Shown: positions 11,312 through 23,510, counted from the stretch's first letter. The stretch is DNA of 64,000 bases from Zoroaster sp. YZ-2022 (GCA_029582265.1 CM055816.1:39192466-39256465), one strand, 5' to 3'. The notes: generated by a model from the letters alone, not told the origin. Numbers and translations: made by a program.

Positions 11312-11490
11312 AGGGCCGGTCACACTGCAGCGATTACAAGTAACGATAACGAAAACGACGCAAAAGAACACATTCTATTGGTTAAATTGTGCCGCGCGGA
11401 ATACGCGCACGCTTATTTAACCAATCGATGGCGTTCATTAGCAGCGTTCTCGTTCTCCTTACTCGTTATCGCTGCAGTGTGACCGGCCCT
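11312..11490. mobile_element. Harbinger-type MITE, 179 bp
   Basis: The ends are AGGGCCGGTCACACTGCAGC and its reverse complement, extending about 35-40 bp with a few differences. TAA flanks both sides (11309-11311 and 11491-11493), the TWA target duplication expected of PIF/Harbinger elements. There is no coding capacity. The arms differ from the 3.8 kb Harbinger at 1944-5743, so that element is not its obvious source of transposase. Confidence 0.8.
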
Positions 11491-11736
11491 TAATCGTGCG
11501 TTTAATATCGAGACATATGAGTCTCAATGCACGGTAAATACACTTTATGAAATGTTCCACGTGTACAGCCATTGTGATGGCGGGAAATATTCCGCGCCTC
11601 TTTTATAGCGGGAAACTGAGCGTTGTGCGTAGCGCGTCTTATTATGTGCGTAATCACAGCGTAATAACATACGAACAAAAAATCGTGTATATAAGACAAA
11701 ATTTGAACATTAACGTTAGATCGTCACACAATCAAC

Positions 11737-12540
11737 ATGGCTCAACAAATGGTAGATGTTTCGTTGAAAAACATGGCCGAAAAGACATATCGACTTAATA
11801 CCAAAGCCAAATACGGTGCGTGAATCCATACAATGTCACGACGAGAGAATAAATTATTTCTTCTCCGGCATTGTAATTTCCAGAATTAATCATGACGCTG
11901 ATGTGGATTTCCGTGCGGTTTACTCTGCTATGCAACTATCTTTTAGCAAGGAACAATGGATCCTCGTTGAGCATGACCCACAAAGCGATACATCAGGACC
12001 AGCCTGCAAAACGAATGGGGTTCATTACCATGTTCTTTGGTGCGGTGACGTCAATTTTGGCCAACTGTACAGAGCACGCAGCTTCAGAAATACACTACAG
12101 GGGCAATGTTGTGAGGTCAAGTCTACTACGTTGAGAGATATCCCAAAGCGTTGGCAGTGTATGTATCAGCGGACGAAAACTCGTTCATGCCAATCTACCC
12201 AAAGACACAAACAAGCAGCACCCGGTCTTCCGCAAACACTATGAGGCCACGGTTGAAGAGATTGCAGATATGCAAAAGAAGAAAGTGCAACAACGAGGCA
12301 CAGCAGACAGGACACTAGACCAAGATTTGATCAAGATGGTATGTTTTATTGCTGCGTTTGTTATTTACATCATCGCCATTGAAATCGTTGTTGCAGTTTA
12401 TTTCAATCATAAACATTAGATATGTTTGTTTGAATCTTTATCTATTTCAGACTGATTCAGAGTTCATCCGTGCTATGATTGACAAATACAATTGCTTGAC
12501 GTCAAATCAACTAATTACAGCAGTGTTTAAAGTACAGTTG
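11737..12540 (+). pseudogene. Replication-protein-like remnant (possible parvovirus NS1)
   Basis: A TATA box (TATATAAG, 11688-11695) lies about 40 bp before an ATG at 11737. The frame is soon broken. A second frame (11816-12244) contains a hydrophobic segment followed by HYHVLW near 12025, an HUH-like metal-binding pattern of rolling-circle initiators, and an Arg-rich stretch behind it. Coding signal then shifts frame and continues in pieces to about 12540, including possible donor and acceptor sites around 12340-12450. No Walker A helicase motif was found. It lies head-to-head with the phospholipase-like remnant on the other strand, with the 179-bp MITE between. Viral origin is an inference from HUH plus neighbour; a host or transposon replication initiator is possible. 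Confidence 0.35.
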
Positions 12541-15500
12541 CGATCGAAAGTAAGTAGACTGTCGCGATAAACTCCACGCGATAAATATTGCCTTATCGCG
12601 ATAACTTTATCGCGATAAGGTTATCGCGATAAACATGTTTTACGCGATAAGTATAAATAGCCGTCGGTAACATGTCACTATTAATATCGCGGTAAGATTA
12701 TCGCGATAAAGCATATTCTCCACGCGATAATATTATCGCGATAAAGCTTATTCCCACGCGATAAGATTATCGCGATAAAGCATCATCCTCCACGCGAGAG
12801 TTTTTCGAGAAAACCTGAGAATTAACGTTGCCTATTTTCACTGCGCCGAGCCTATATTGCTTCCGCCCTGATAATGCGCATGTGTACATACATGTACTCC
12901 ATAGCGGCGGCACGGGTAGATCCTCCCATGCTGCCATAAACAAACTGAATCGATCAGGGTTTTCACTAAAATATTAAAAATACAAACACTCGTCAAATAT
13001 ATCTGACAAATTCACAAGTATTAACTTAATAACTTGTTAATATATTTATTGTCTTAATTTGGCCCATCTGTTCGTGGCAGCCTTCAGAAACCCGAAATCC
13101 AGGTATATCCAATCACGTGTAGTGGTGTTTTTTGACTGAATCGATCGGTGTTTTTACTAAAATATTAAAAATACACAAACTCGTCAAATAATTATGCAAA
13201 ATTCACATGTATTAAATTATTAACTTGTTAATAGATTTGTTGTCTTAATTTGGATCATTCTGTTAGTTGGAGCCTTCAGAAAGCCGAAATCCAAACCAAT
13301 CCGAAGACGCGCAGTGACGATTTTTGAGAATTTTTCCTCCCTGACGTATGTTCGGCCCTAGCCGTATGCCCAGCCTCAAGCTTAAAATTCTCCACGCGAT
13401 AGTCTTATTGTGATAATTATACGGTTAAATGCCATCCTCCACGCGAGAGCTTCTGGAGAAAACGTGAGAATGGACGTTGCTTATTTTCACCGCGCCGGCC
13501 GGCCGGCCGCCGAGCCCCTGCTTCTGTAATTCCAAAATGCGCATGATGTACGTATATATATATACATGTACTCTGTACATAATGTACCTAGCTTGCGAGC
13601 GGCGGTACGGCCGGGTAGTCACAGTCATTATAAACAAATTGAATCGATCGGGGTTTTCACTAAAATATTAAAAATACAAAAACTCGTCAAATATTTCTGA
13701 CAAATTCACAAGTATTCAATTAATAACTTGTTAATAGATATGTTGACTTAATTTGGATAAATCTGTTAGTTGAAGCCTTCAGAGACTCTAAATCCAAATC
13801 GATCCGATTTCGTGTTGTGGTGATTTTTTGATAACGTTCCCGAGCCGTATGCGCAACATGTACGTTACTGCCACAAACTGAATCGATCGGGGTTTTCAGT
13901 AAAATATTAAAAATACAAATACTCGTCAAATAATTCAGCAAAATTCACTAGTTTTGTTGTCTTAATTTGGATCAATCTGTTAGTTGGAGCCTTCAGAAAT
14001 CCAAAATATAAATCGATCCGAAGTATGTAGTACTGGTTTTTGAGAATTGTTCCTCCCAGCCGTATGCTCGGCCGTATAGCCACATGTTTGTACTGTCACA
14101 AACTAAATCAATCGGTGTTTTCACTCAATTATTAAAAATACAAACACCCGTAAAATAATTCTGGTAAAATTCACAAGTTTTATATTAATAGCTCATTCCT
14201 ATTAATTTTGATCAATTTTTGAGTGGGAGCCTTCATAAAGCCGAAATCCAAACCAATCCGAAAACGTGTGGTAGTGATTTTTGAGAATTTTTCATCCCAG
14301 CCGTATGCCCGGGCCCAGCCGGCCTAAAGCTTAAAATTCTCCACGCGATAAACTATGCGGTAAATTTACCATCCTCCACGCGAGAGTTTCTGGACAAAAC
14401 GCGAGAAAGGACGTCGCTTATTTTCTTGCTAGACCGAGTGACGGTGGCGGGTGGGCCAGAAATTTCCATGAATTCATCATTTCCCCGTAATAATACCCGC
14501 TCTAACAAAATTAGTTGTTATATAATTATGACATGAAGTTTAACGTTAATCCTTTCTCTATGTGTGATACAACGGTGCGTTGCTTTCCGTGATGTGCTCT
14601 GAACTGTACCTTTAACCATGGAGGAAGGCCTTAACATTGTCGTCGATCGTCGGCATGACATTTGCTGACGTCTGGGACATTATTTAATGTAAAAAACATG
14701 CATAATATGATCCAATAAAGAAATGTTTGGAAAATGTTGTCAAAGTAAGGGTCGAGTTGTCACAAGGGTCGAGTTATCTCTTGAGTCGAGTTGTCCGTGT
14801 CGAGTTGTGATAAGTCGAGTTGTCTTATGACCGATCTGATCATGTACTAAACTGTACATGTATGTAAAACGTACACAAAGCTAAATAATGTCACAAACTG
14901 AAATAATCGATCGGGGTTTTCACTATAGTGTTAATAAATTTGTTTATCTTAATTTGGATCATTCTGTTAGTGGGAGCCTTCACTCCTCAGAAACCTGGAA
15001 TCCAAACCGATCCGAAGACATCTGACGTTAGTGTTGTTTTTTGAGAATCTTCCTCCCAGCCGATCCGATCGAGGGTTTCAAAAAACAAACAAAAATACAA
15101 ACACTTGTCCAATAATTGTGCAAAATTCACATGTTTTAAATTAATAATTTGTTCATTTATTTGTTGTCTTAATTTGGGTCTGTCTGTCTGTATTTTGTAG
15201 TACTCTCCGACATGTATCTGTTTTCCTTTGTTTATTAATGTACACTGCATATTGTAATTCGTATACGTGTAAACCACATGTATTTTATGGAAGATTTTTA
15301 TCACATTTTTTAACCATTCATACCAGGAAGTGATTATATGTAAATGTAAAATGTGTTAATTGTATAACTTAAAACTTTCAAGTGAAGATACAAAAAATAA
15401 TTTTGTTTTAACTTAGTCCTGACCAACTTTTTACATTGAAACCCCTTGAATAGTACACACGAAGCCTGTCTGCTGTACATGTATCCTTTAGGATATAGAC

Positions 15501-15966
15501 ATGGGACCAGTCTACAGTCTAAAGGGTAATATTTCACATAAAGATATCAAATTTATAAACAGTGAGCTTTTGAAACAAACAATTTTGTTGTTGCTCTTTA
15601 ACAATCCTGCCGAGTCCCTTTTATAGCCATACATGTATATTAATTGCTGTATGCAGGTATTCGATATTTGATCTTATCAATAAATCGATACCTCATGGAC
15701 TGACGACCATGCCTTGCATAGTTAGGGGTAGATAGGGTCCTTAAACCTGTCGTAACAGGTAGCCTATCTAGTGATGGTGTCACGAAAAAAAAAAAAAAAA
15801 ACACCTTGGGGGTAGTGGGAGCCCGATAGCCCTGTAAGGCAATCCCCTAGTGCTGGTGACACGAACATAACACTTGGGTAGTGAGAGCCCATTAGCCTGG
15901 TAAGGCAATCTCCTAGTGATGGTGTTGCAAACAAAAACACCCCCAATTATGGGAAAATAATTGCAT

Positions 15967-16908
15967 ATGATCCTAATGTCCACTTCAAAAGTTACATACC
16001 GCATCGCTCGTCGCGCGGGTAACCAAGGAGCGCGTCCCTCAGTGAGACGCCAGGCTGGGGTCGAAAAATATGCTACTGGCTGTGACAGGTTGTCTCTGTC
16101 CTCCAAAAGTCCCATCAAGTCACACGAAACAATGTCCTCGGACCGAAGTTTCTCTAACAAGTCACGCTCAAAGCGAAAAAATGCTGTCAAATTTGTTAAC
16201 ATCAACATTTCAACACTCAATATACGAACCCTATCATGCGACATTAAATTTGCAAACTCTATCCAAGAAGCAAAAAAACTAAATCTTGACGTTCTTGCCT
16301 TACAAGAAGTCCGTCGTTGTGGCTCTGGTACCATTGAATTTGACTCTGATAGTTTACTAGGTTGGCAATTTGTCTGGAGTGGATATAAGTATAAGAGCAA
16401 GGATGGAGTAGGTTTTATTTTGGCACCTCATGTGAAGTTGGTTGATATGCATATTCATCTTGAAGCGAGAATACTATCTGTTCGTGTTATCATTCATGGT
16501 TTGTTCCTAACTTTGACATGTTCTTATGCCCCTACTGAGTGCAGTGTAGAGTCTGCAAAATCTCACTTTTATGGCAAACTCAGACAAGCTAACAACGATA
16601 TGCTCAAATATAATCGCTTTAAATCCATTAACATGGGGGATTTCAATGCATCTATCGGAATGGATTCTAAAAATAGTGGTGCTTGGGACAATGTTTTAGG
16701 TTTTAACAACTCTTCCCAATTGGAAACCAATAGCAATGGTGAATCCTTTTTGAAATTTTGTTCAGAAAATAGGCTTAGAATCATCAATAGCATCTTCCGG
16801 ACAAAGAGAATTCATAGGGAAACATGGGTCCATAAGCCAACAGGTAAAGCAAAACGCCTTGATTATATAACCACCAGGAAATATATATCAAGATTTATCA
16901 CATCTTAG
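15967..16908 (+). pseudogene. APE-type endonuclease domain of the LINE
   Basis: A continuous frame of over 310 codons with the signature residues of apurinic-like endonucleases in order: LNIRTL, LALQEVRR (metal-binding Glu), the YAPTE segment, MGDFNASIG (Asp/Asn) and RLDYITTRKY near the end (final Asp). The frame breaks at about 16905, just before the expected SDH box, and coding signal continues in another frame. The first ~60 residues are basic and unmatched. In the family this enzyme nicks target DNA to prime reverse transcription. An exact start cannot be chosen, because the frame is open upstream of the ATG. Confidence 0.75.
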
Positions 16909-17033
16909 AGCATATCGTAAAACTGCATCCATCTTTGACACAGATCACTATATGGTAACAATGACATTGAAATATCCTACATCAAACAAGAAACTTTTCA
17001 ATCATTTTCTAAAAGCAAACTCCTAAACCAAAG

Positions 17034-19175
17034 TTGAATGTATCTCTTCTGCGCGACAACAAAGACGCTGCTAAACTCTATTCAGATCAGCTAGACTCAA
17101 AACTCGGGTTAGAAGATATTCCAAATGACTTGGAACAAATAGCAGATGATATTACGGTAGCGATACAAGATTCGCTAGAAGCTGTTTGCCCAAAAATCAT
17201 CCCTAATAAATCTTCTGAACCCTGGCAAGATCAAGAATTACAAAATCTAATGAGCAAGCTGCATAAAAATCCAAAAATAGGGCTCTTCAAAAGCAAATTC
17301 GTAAGAAGAGAAAAACTTTAAAAGATCAATATTTTCATGAAAAGCCGTTGCTATAAATACTGCAGCAGAGGCAAGACAAGTTGAGAAAGAATTTCAACTT
17401 GCTAAAACCAAATCTATGCACTCTACCACCTCAAAAATCACCATTTCAAATGAAAAGTTAATAAAGCATTTCAAAGAGCATTTTTTCTAAAAAAGGTTAT
17501 TGACGTACCACCTGAGTTAGAACATCCAAATAGTTATGATTACTTGTTGGATACACAGGTTGAAGTGAATGAAGATCCACCTAACCTTGATGAAATTGCT
17601 GAAGTAGTTAAAACATTTAAGAATAACAAATCTGCTGGTACAGATAATCTTCACTGTGAAGGGCTGAAGTACCATTGTAGTAAGAATCTTCTTGTGTATT
17701 TAACTATGCTGACTTCTCTGTATGGTCTCTAGTGGCTGTCCCAGAATCTTGGCTTGCTATGAAGGTAGTTTGTCTCTACAAAAGGGTTTGAAGTCTCTAG
17801 CAGAAAACTACCGGGCATTGTCTATTGGTTCAAATCTTAGTAAAAATAGTTCCTCGTATAATTTTAAATAGGTTACAGGAAACCTATGAGCTGAATATTT
17901 CTGAATTTCAGTTTGGTTTTAGAAAGGTCGGTCAACTGTGGATGCAATCTTTGTCAGCAAGAATGTTATACAAAAGCATGCTGGACCTCTTTTTTTGTTC
18001 TTTGTTGACTTAACAGCGGCATATGATTATATCCCTAGAGATTTTTTTTTTTTTTCGGGTTTTAGAACTACGCACTGGTGCCAAACTCCTTATCTACATT
18101 CTCAGAAAATTATATGATGGTACAACTGCATGTATTTCTGGGACTAAAGTAAAATTTGATATTTTATCTGGTTGTCGACAAGGAGGCCTAGAAAGTCCAA
18201 CACTGTTTAACTTCTATTTTGATTTTGTCTTGAAAGTGTGTGCAGAGGCTATTGACAGAAAGTATCCAGTTGGATGGGGTGTCTCGTTCGATTACCGTAT
18301 TTCTAGCGAATGCACTAACCGGGAACAAAGAAAAACCAAGAAAATGAATGGTATTGAAATAATAAGGTGGCTCTTGTATGCCGATGATTTGGTTTTATTT
18401 TGTATAAGCATTGCTGAAGCACAAGGAATTATGAATATAATGAACACAACTTGTAAACGTTTTGGATTAACAATTTCTTTCAAAAACTAAAGTGATGCAA
18501 TTTAATACATCTACGAGTGACATAAATATTGTCATTGATGGTACTGAACTTGGAAATGTGTCTGAATTTTGCTATCTTGGCCACACCATCTTCAATGATG
18601 GTAGAAATTCCACTGACCTAAGAATTGCAAAGGCTACAGCTAAATTTTATGAACTTAAGGGGGTTCTTTGTGACAGGGAAGTACGTATGTCCATTCGGAC
18701 TAAAATCCTGGAAGCATGTGTTCGTCCTAGACTGACATATGCTACCCAATGCTGGAGGCCTAGTGAGAAAGAAATAAAAAGGATTGAAAGTAGTTGGTAT
18801 GGTTTCCTAAGGCGAATGATTAAAGATGGTTTCCGTAGGAAACCTTCACTTAATAGAAGGTGAAGTTAATCATGCTCTTTACTTTGCTAATATAGATCTA
18901 GAGCGCATAACAAAAGTCAACCACTTCGGAATTATATTAACTCCCAGTATCTGAAATACATAGCTCATACTTGTCGTAGGGAAAATACAAATTTGACCAA
19001 GCTTAGTTTATTTTTTATTCCTAGAGTCCCATACTATCGAGATCCCTGGATAGGTATCTCAAGACTTCTGGGTGATATTTCTATTGAGCAGATTAAAAGA
19101 GAAACACAGTCAAAGACTGGTTTCACCAGGCTCCTAGGAGTCCTGACTCATATGAAGCCTAAAGCTTCAAAATGA
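17034..19175 (+). pseudogene. Reverse transcriptase domain of the LINE, frameshifted
   Basis: Reverse-transcriptase blocks appear in order across at least four frames: NNKSAGTDNLHCEGLKYH (17625-17680), a KIVPRIILNRL segment (17840-17875), FQFGFRK, a FVDLTAAYDYIPRD block broken by a T-rich run, SGCRQGGLESPTLFN (about 18169-18213), the catalytic box LLYADDLVLF (18370-18400), and a C-terminal thumb region with FCYLGHTIF and a Cys-Trp-Arg segment to about 18860. Remnants of the C-terminus continue to 19175. The domain order and the YADD box are clear; the clade is likely RTE or a close relative. Confidence 0.75.
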
Positions 19176-19782
19176 GGACCTAAACTGTACTGTACTGTAT
19201 TTACAGTTGCATGTACTTGCTCACCTGAAACATGCCCTACAGAAACATACTACTGTACGAATAAGCCATGTTAAACAATTAACTTTGAAAGAGGTTGATG
19301 GTCTAGTGCGAAACTACATTTAATAATTTGAATTAATTTGCTTAACCAGGCATGCAGCCATGATGGAGCCTTATTTTAAATTTTTAATATTGTACTCAAC
19401 CATTTATTGCAGTAACAGAGAGAGGGGAATAGTTGTTCTGTGCCCTTTTCTGGGTGCTACTTAAAAATGTTTTAAACACAAACATATATTAACAATAAGT
19501 TTGTCCAATTTGACAGGTTTCTGTTCAAGCCACACTATATGGAGGTCGAAAAGTGGACATCTGCTTTTCATCTTTCTAAATAATGAAAGTACAGCTTGAA
19601 CGTTGTTAGCTAGTGCATTTTACTGCTTTTCTTCCACCTAAAAAGGAGATTGAACATTTTAGTAATATCCATTTTTCTACCTTTCTGCTTTTCAGTTTCA
19701 CGAAAAGCAGATTTTACTTTTTCACCTTCACTGGCGGTCAAAAAGTGGACATCTGCTTTTCTGGTTTCCTACCACCCAACCT

Positions 19783-20282
19783 NNNNNNNNNNNNNNNNNN
19801 NNNNNNNNNNNNNNNNNNNNNNNNNNNNNNNNNNNNNNNNNNNNNNNNNNNNNNNNNNNNNNNNNNNNNNNNNNNNNNNNNNNNNNNNNNNNNNNNNNNN
19901 NNNNNNNNNNNNNNNNNNNNNNNNNNNNNNNNNNNNNNNNNNNNNNNNNNNNNNNNNNNNNNNNNNNNNNNNNNNNNNNNNNNNNNNNNNNNNNNNNNNN
20001 NNNNNNNNNNNNNNNNNNNNNNNNNNNNNNNNNNNNNNNNNNNNNNNNNNNNNNNNNNNNNNNNNNNNNNNNNNNNNNNNNNNNNNNNNNNNNNNNNNNN
20101 NNNNNNNNNNNNNNNNNNNNNNNNNNNNNNNNNNNNNNNNNNNNNNNNNNNNNNNNNNNNNNNNNNNNNNNNNNNNNNNNNNNNNNNNNNNNNNNNNNNN
20201 NNNNNNNNNNNNNNNNNNNNNNNNNNNNNNNNNNNNNNNNNNNNNNNNNNNNNNNNNNNNNNNNNNNNNNNNNNNNNNNNNN
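19783..20282. other. Assembly gap (500 N)
   Basis: Exactly 500 N, a placeholder of unknown true size. Copy A of the repeat family runs into it, and the tyrosine-recombinase-like gene starts soon after it, so earlier exons could be hidden here. Confidence 1.
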
Positions 20283-20524
20283 TCAGTTGGGTGGATTTTA
20301 ATCTATTTGTCTACTTATTTCTTTCGGGAAAAAAAAGGATTTGTCACATATATGTATAAAACTTCATAATTTATAGAATTTACATTTCACGTAACGATAA
20401 ATACTTCAATTACCTTATAAAATTCATAAGGCATTACAGGTACATGTATGGTACACTATTGGTTTTCAATATTGACACGGCCAAATGACATGTCATTGGA
20501 CATTAAAAATGTTTTTTTTTACAG

Positions 20525-23510
20525 GTGAAAACACATAAAACATCAAGGGCAGGGCCTGCAACACTGTTTCTGGATCAACAGTTGCAGGAGCACCTGTCGT
20601 GTTATGTTCGGCACGCCAGGCCATTGACAAGAGGATGCGAAGGTGAGAATAAGAATAACTTTTAACATTAATAACTGAAAGTAATTTTTGATGGGAACCT
20701 TCATCTATTGGAATCCTTCAATATACCTCCACATCCAAAAATTTGTGACTCAGATTATTTAGCAGCACAAGCTTTGTGCTTTACTGCTATGGTAAACATC
20801 ATTGTCACTTGTGCAGAGGCAAAAACAGTTGCAGAGTTCACAGAACCTTAAAACTAACACATGGGTCATTCCGTGTCAATTCAACACGCATTTGGACCTG
20901 ACCGTCACGGATTGAAACGAAATTCGTTGTGGTGATTGGACTCCTTGAGAAACCCCCCAGAAGTGAAATGTTATGTCATTCGGTTAGTTAGTTTTTGAGA
21001 TAGAGGTTAACGAACTTTTGACTAATTAGCATCACCTGCTACGTTCGGATAGCCATATCTCCAAAAGTAAAGCACCTACACAGAGATAAACTTTACATCA
21101 TTTTAAAGCTTTGAAATGGCCTTACTTTCATAAAATAAGATCAAAATTATACCACGTACGACCAAAAAATTACGTAAATATATGGCCTTTGACCTCAATT
21201 TGCGAAAATGCGTATTTTTCAAAATGCGTAATTTTTTTTTATTGTTAGCTTAAGATGTAAGCAACATTTCCAGAAAGATTTGGGATGGGCACTCACACTT
21301 TATGAGTTATGATTATTTGAACACTGGCTAATAAGGACAAAAACTGAAAATGTATGTACATGCGTACATGTGCTTGAAGTTAGTTTGACATGAACGTGAT
21401 TACCCTAATTAATTACTTCTTAATATAATACTTCCCAACATAGACAAAAGATAAGTACAACAAATAAGCATAAAAAATAGTTTTGTGGAATTTAAGGTTA
21501 AAACATTTGTCCTTACCTTGTAATTCTCATCAGGTATGGACATCACTTGTGATGAGTCGCCCCTTTTTATCGGCAGCTTCGGAAAGACCTTATACAAAGT
21601 CTATCAGGAGCTGCAGAGGACCTGGACATCATTCGGTCTGAAGGACTATTGTCACAGGTGTGAGACTGGGTGATGATAAAAAAACAGGAACAATTTTTAA
21701 GTTGGAGTGCAACTTGTTAGAGTCCCAAATTTGTGTGCGAAGCACACAACACAAGCGCGCAGCGCGTAGTCCCCTTACAACCAGGGTCCAGGGCCCGCTT
21801 AAGGGCCGTGGAAGCTCTGGGTATTTTAGACGCTCTATGGTGGTCTCTGATGCATTTCTGACACCTGTTTTTCCAGGTAGAAGTGATCTACTCTGGTAAG
21901 ATTTTTCCTTTTTTGAACAAAAAATAATAGGTTTAATGGAAAATACAGAATGTAAATTGTGCACTATTTTTGCTTTTTATTGATTGCCATTAGTGATTAA
22001 ACACCTGTAACAAAAAGAAGTGAACAATGACAAATTAAACCCTTTTGAACAGTTTTTCATATACGAATACAAAGGTAAAATTACTATTTCTGATTCAGGA
22101 AGAGAGATTAGCGAAATCCATATGTACCCCCTACACCTCACCCTAAAAATGTTGTATCTAATCATTGCTGTGTAAAAATCTATGCAGTCTCCTACAAGAT
22201 GTTCATTTGGTGATCCTGTGCAAGACTCTTGTCACACCAGGCCCAAATCCATTTATTTTAACACTCCGGTCGATAAGTTTAACATCGGTATCACCACGCC
22301 TAGCAAACCGCGATAATATTACTTTCCACCAATCATGTGTTTTCGTTGGTTCCCAATATATCTTTCGCTGATTGTGAGGCAATAACAGGTACCAGTTTCC
22401 CATGGCCTGCGATTTCAGTCGTGCCGCGCCGCTCATTGGTTCGTGTACAAACTTGCACGTATATACACAGTACACACGTGCATTGTTTTGTCAGTAGACT
22501 TTCAAAAGTCTCCACACGTGTATCTTTGCTGCAGCAGTAAACGTATTACGGGCAAACATTATTGAACCGTACCGTTAACGAAGCGAGGAATGAGACAAGT
22601 CTATACATCCATTGCGTCTCTCGCTGCTAGCTGCATGCGCGGTGCATGGAAGACCGCAAGCTGCATATCGGGCCAGCTGCCGGGCGGCAATTTATTGTTA
22701 ACGTGCCGTTTTTTTCACGAACGGCGTGTGGATCCGCGATATACGATTACAAAGGTAAACTTACAATTTCTGATTAGAGAAGAGGGATTAGCGAAATCCA
22801 AATGTATACCCCCTACAACTCACCCCCCAAATTTTATATCAAATTCACACTGAACTCGAAGACCACAAATTTGAAAGGGAAAAAAACGGAATTCCGGTTT
22901 AAACCGGAAGATTCTCATGCCTGTTGTCAGGAAGACTGTCGCCACCAAAGTATATGCTAATTCTGTTCAAATTCTGCAGAGAAATAATTATAAATAAATA
23001 TAACCACCTATTTTATAATAGGCAAAACTGACTTTTAAAACAGATGAAATACACCTTATTTTGATTAATTTTGTGTCTCATGCACATTGCACATCCCTCT
23101 TATTAAATTTGAGCAGTCTTCTGCACAGGTACATGAACTTGCCTTTGCTGATCCAATTACAATCATCTGCCAGAGCCTCAATGATTTTTTTAAATCAAAT
23201 AAATCAAAGAATGACAAACTTTTATTAATTATTGAACACTTATTATTATGGTGTGTAGCACTTTGCACACTCAACTTGTGTGATGATGAATATAAGGGGA
23301 AAAATGTATATGTATATCAAATAATGAATACCTTATATCTTTAATCAGTCTGCGCATGTTTTTTTTTTTTCACCCATCCAGGCAGTTCGAGGGCTCTCAA
23401 CAGCCGAAGCCGACATGTGGCCGAGTTGATGGCTCATGAGCCATGAACTCAGCGATCATATTATGTTGCCACAGAGATCCCCATAGCTAATTCATGAGGA
23501 AAAAAAATCA
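20525..23510 (+). pseudogene. Crypton-like tyrosine recombinase gene, three exons visible, premature TGA
   Basis: Exon a (20525-20642) follows a T-rich tract plus CAG and ends at GTGAGA. Exon b (21534-21657) has a CAG acceptor and a GTGTGA donor. Exon c starts at 23386 after GGCAG. The phases (1, then 2) join without a stop until exon c. The concatenated residues resemble the catalytic end of Crypton-type tyrosine recombinases: THKTSRAGPATLFL and a Tyr-Val-Arg-His-Ala-Arg-Pro segment in exon a, a YKVYQELQRTWTSFGL helix in exon b, then RHVAELMAHEP in exon c. A TGA (23454-23456) interrupts the frame just before a Ser-Tyr-Tyr pair where the nucleophilic Tyr is expected. Earlier exons were not found; they may lie in the N gap. 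Either a pseudogene or a domesticated derivative that lost its nucleophile. Confidence 0.55.
22065..22845 (+). repeat. Pair of ~100-bp direct repeats around a 590-bp GC-richer block
   Basis: The segment at about 22062-22160 (TACGAATACAAAGGTAAA through TTAGCGAAATCC to CCCCCTACACCTCACCC) is repeated in the same orientation at 22741-22850. Between them is a distinctly GC-richer block with ATG-rich and CG-containing sequence (22250-22740). It sits in the intron between exons b and c of the recombinase-like gene. The arrangement suggests a segmental duplication or solo-LTR-like structure, but no LTR hallmarks were seen. Confidence 0.55.

Larger units (their letters stand above)
15654..19191 (+). 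mobile_element. RTE-like non-LTR retrotransposon inserted in copy A
   Basis: Copy B reads straight through TTAATTGCTGTATTTACAG; in copy A this site is opened after TGCTGTAT, and the interior resumes with TTTACAGTTGC after 19191. The inserted 3.5 kb begins with about 2.5 direct 5' units of ~70 bp (15740-15950, AGTGATGGTGTCACGAA type), then an APE endonuclease frame, a reverse transcriptase, and a short (CTGTA)n tail rather than poly(A), as in RTE-type LINEs. The duplicated target is only about 5-6 bp and merges with the tail. The coding region has several frameshifts and an 18-base T-rich run at 18038-18057, so the copy is dead. Confidence 0.8.
12531..19782 (+). mobile_element. Copy A of a TACAGTTGCGATC repeat family, split by a LINE
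   Basis: Begins TACAGTTGCGATCGAAAGTA, the style of Tc1/mariner termini, followed by six copies of TTATCGCGATAA (12590-12780). It is collinear with copy B (25491-29098) over some 3.1 kb before the LINE insertion (15654-19191) and about 590 bp after it, up to the N gap at 19783. The body contains repeated ~400-bp modules (TCGATCGGGGTTTTCACT, ATTAAAAATACAAA, TTAATTTGGATCA, GCCTTCAGAAA), five or more times with internal deletions, and a GGGTCGAGTTGTC cluster at 14750-14830. No coding capacity of its own is visible. Probably a non-autonomous DNA element or complex satellite-bearing transposon; the far end is not resolved. Confidence 0.7.

Noticed and set aside
19613..20369. Long frames across N gaps here and at 39683-40554 and 59793-60358
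   Set aside because: They consist mostly of unknown residues over 500-N placeholders.
23065..23344. Possible extra exon of the recombinase-like gene near 23100-23300
   Set aside because: Frames exist on both strands but have no similarity to the neighbouring exons, and splicing exon b directly to 23386 is in phase.
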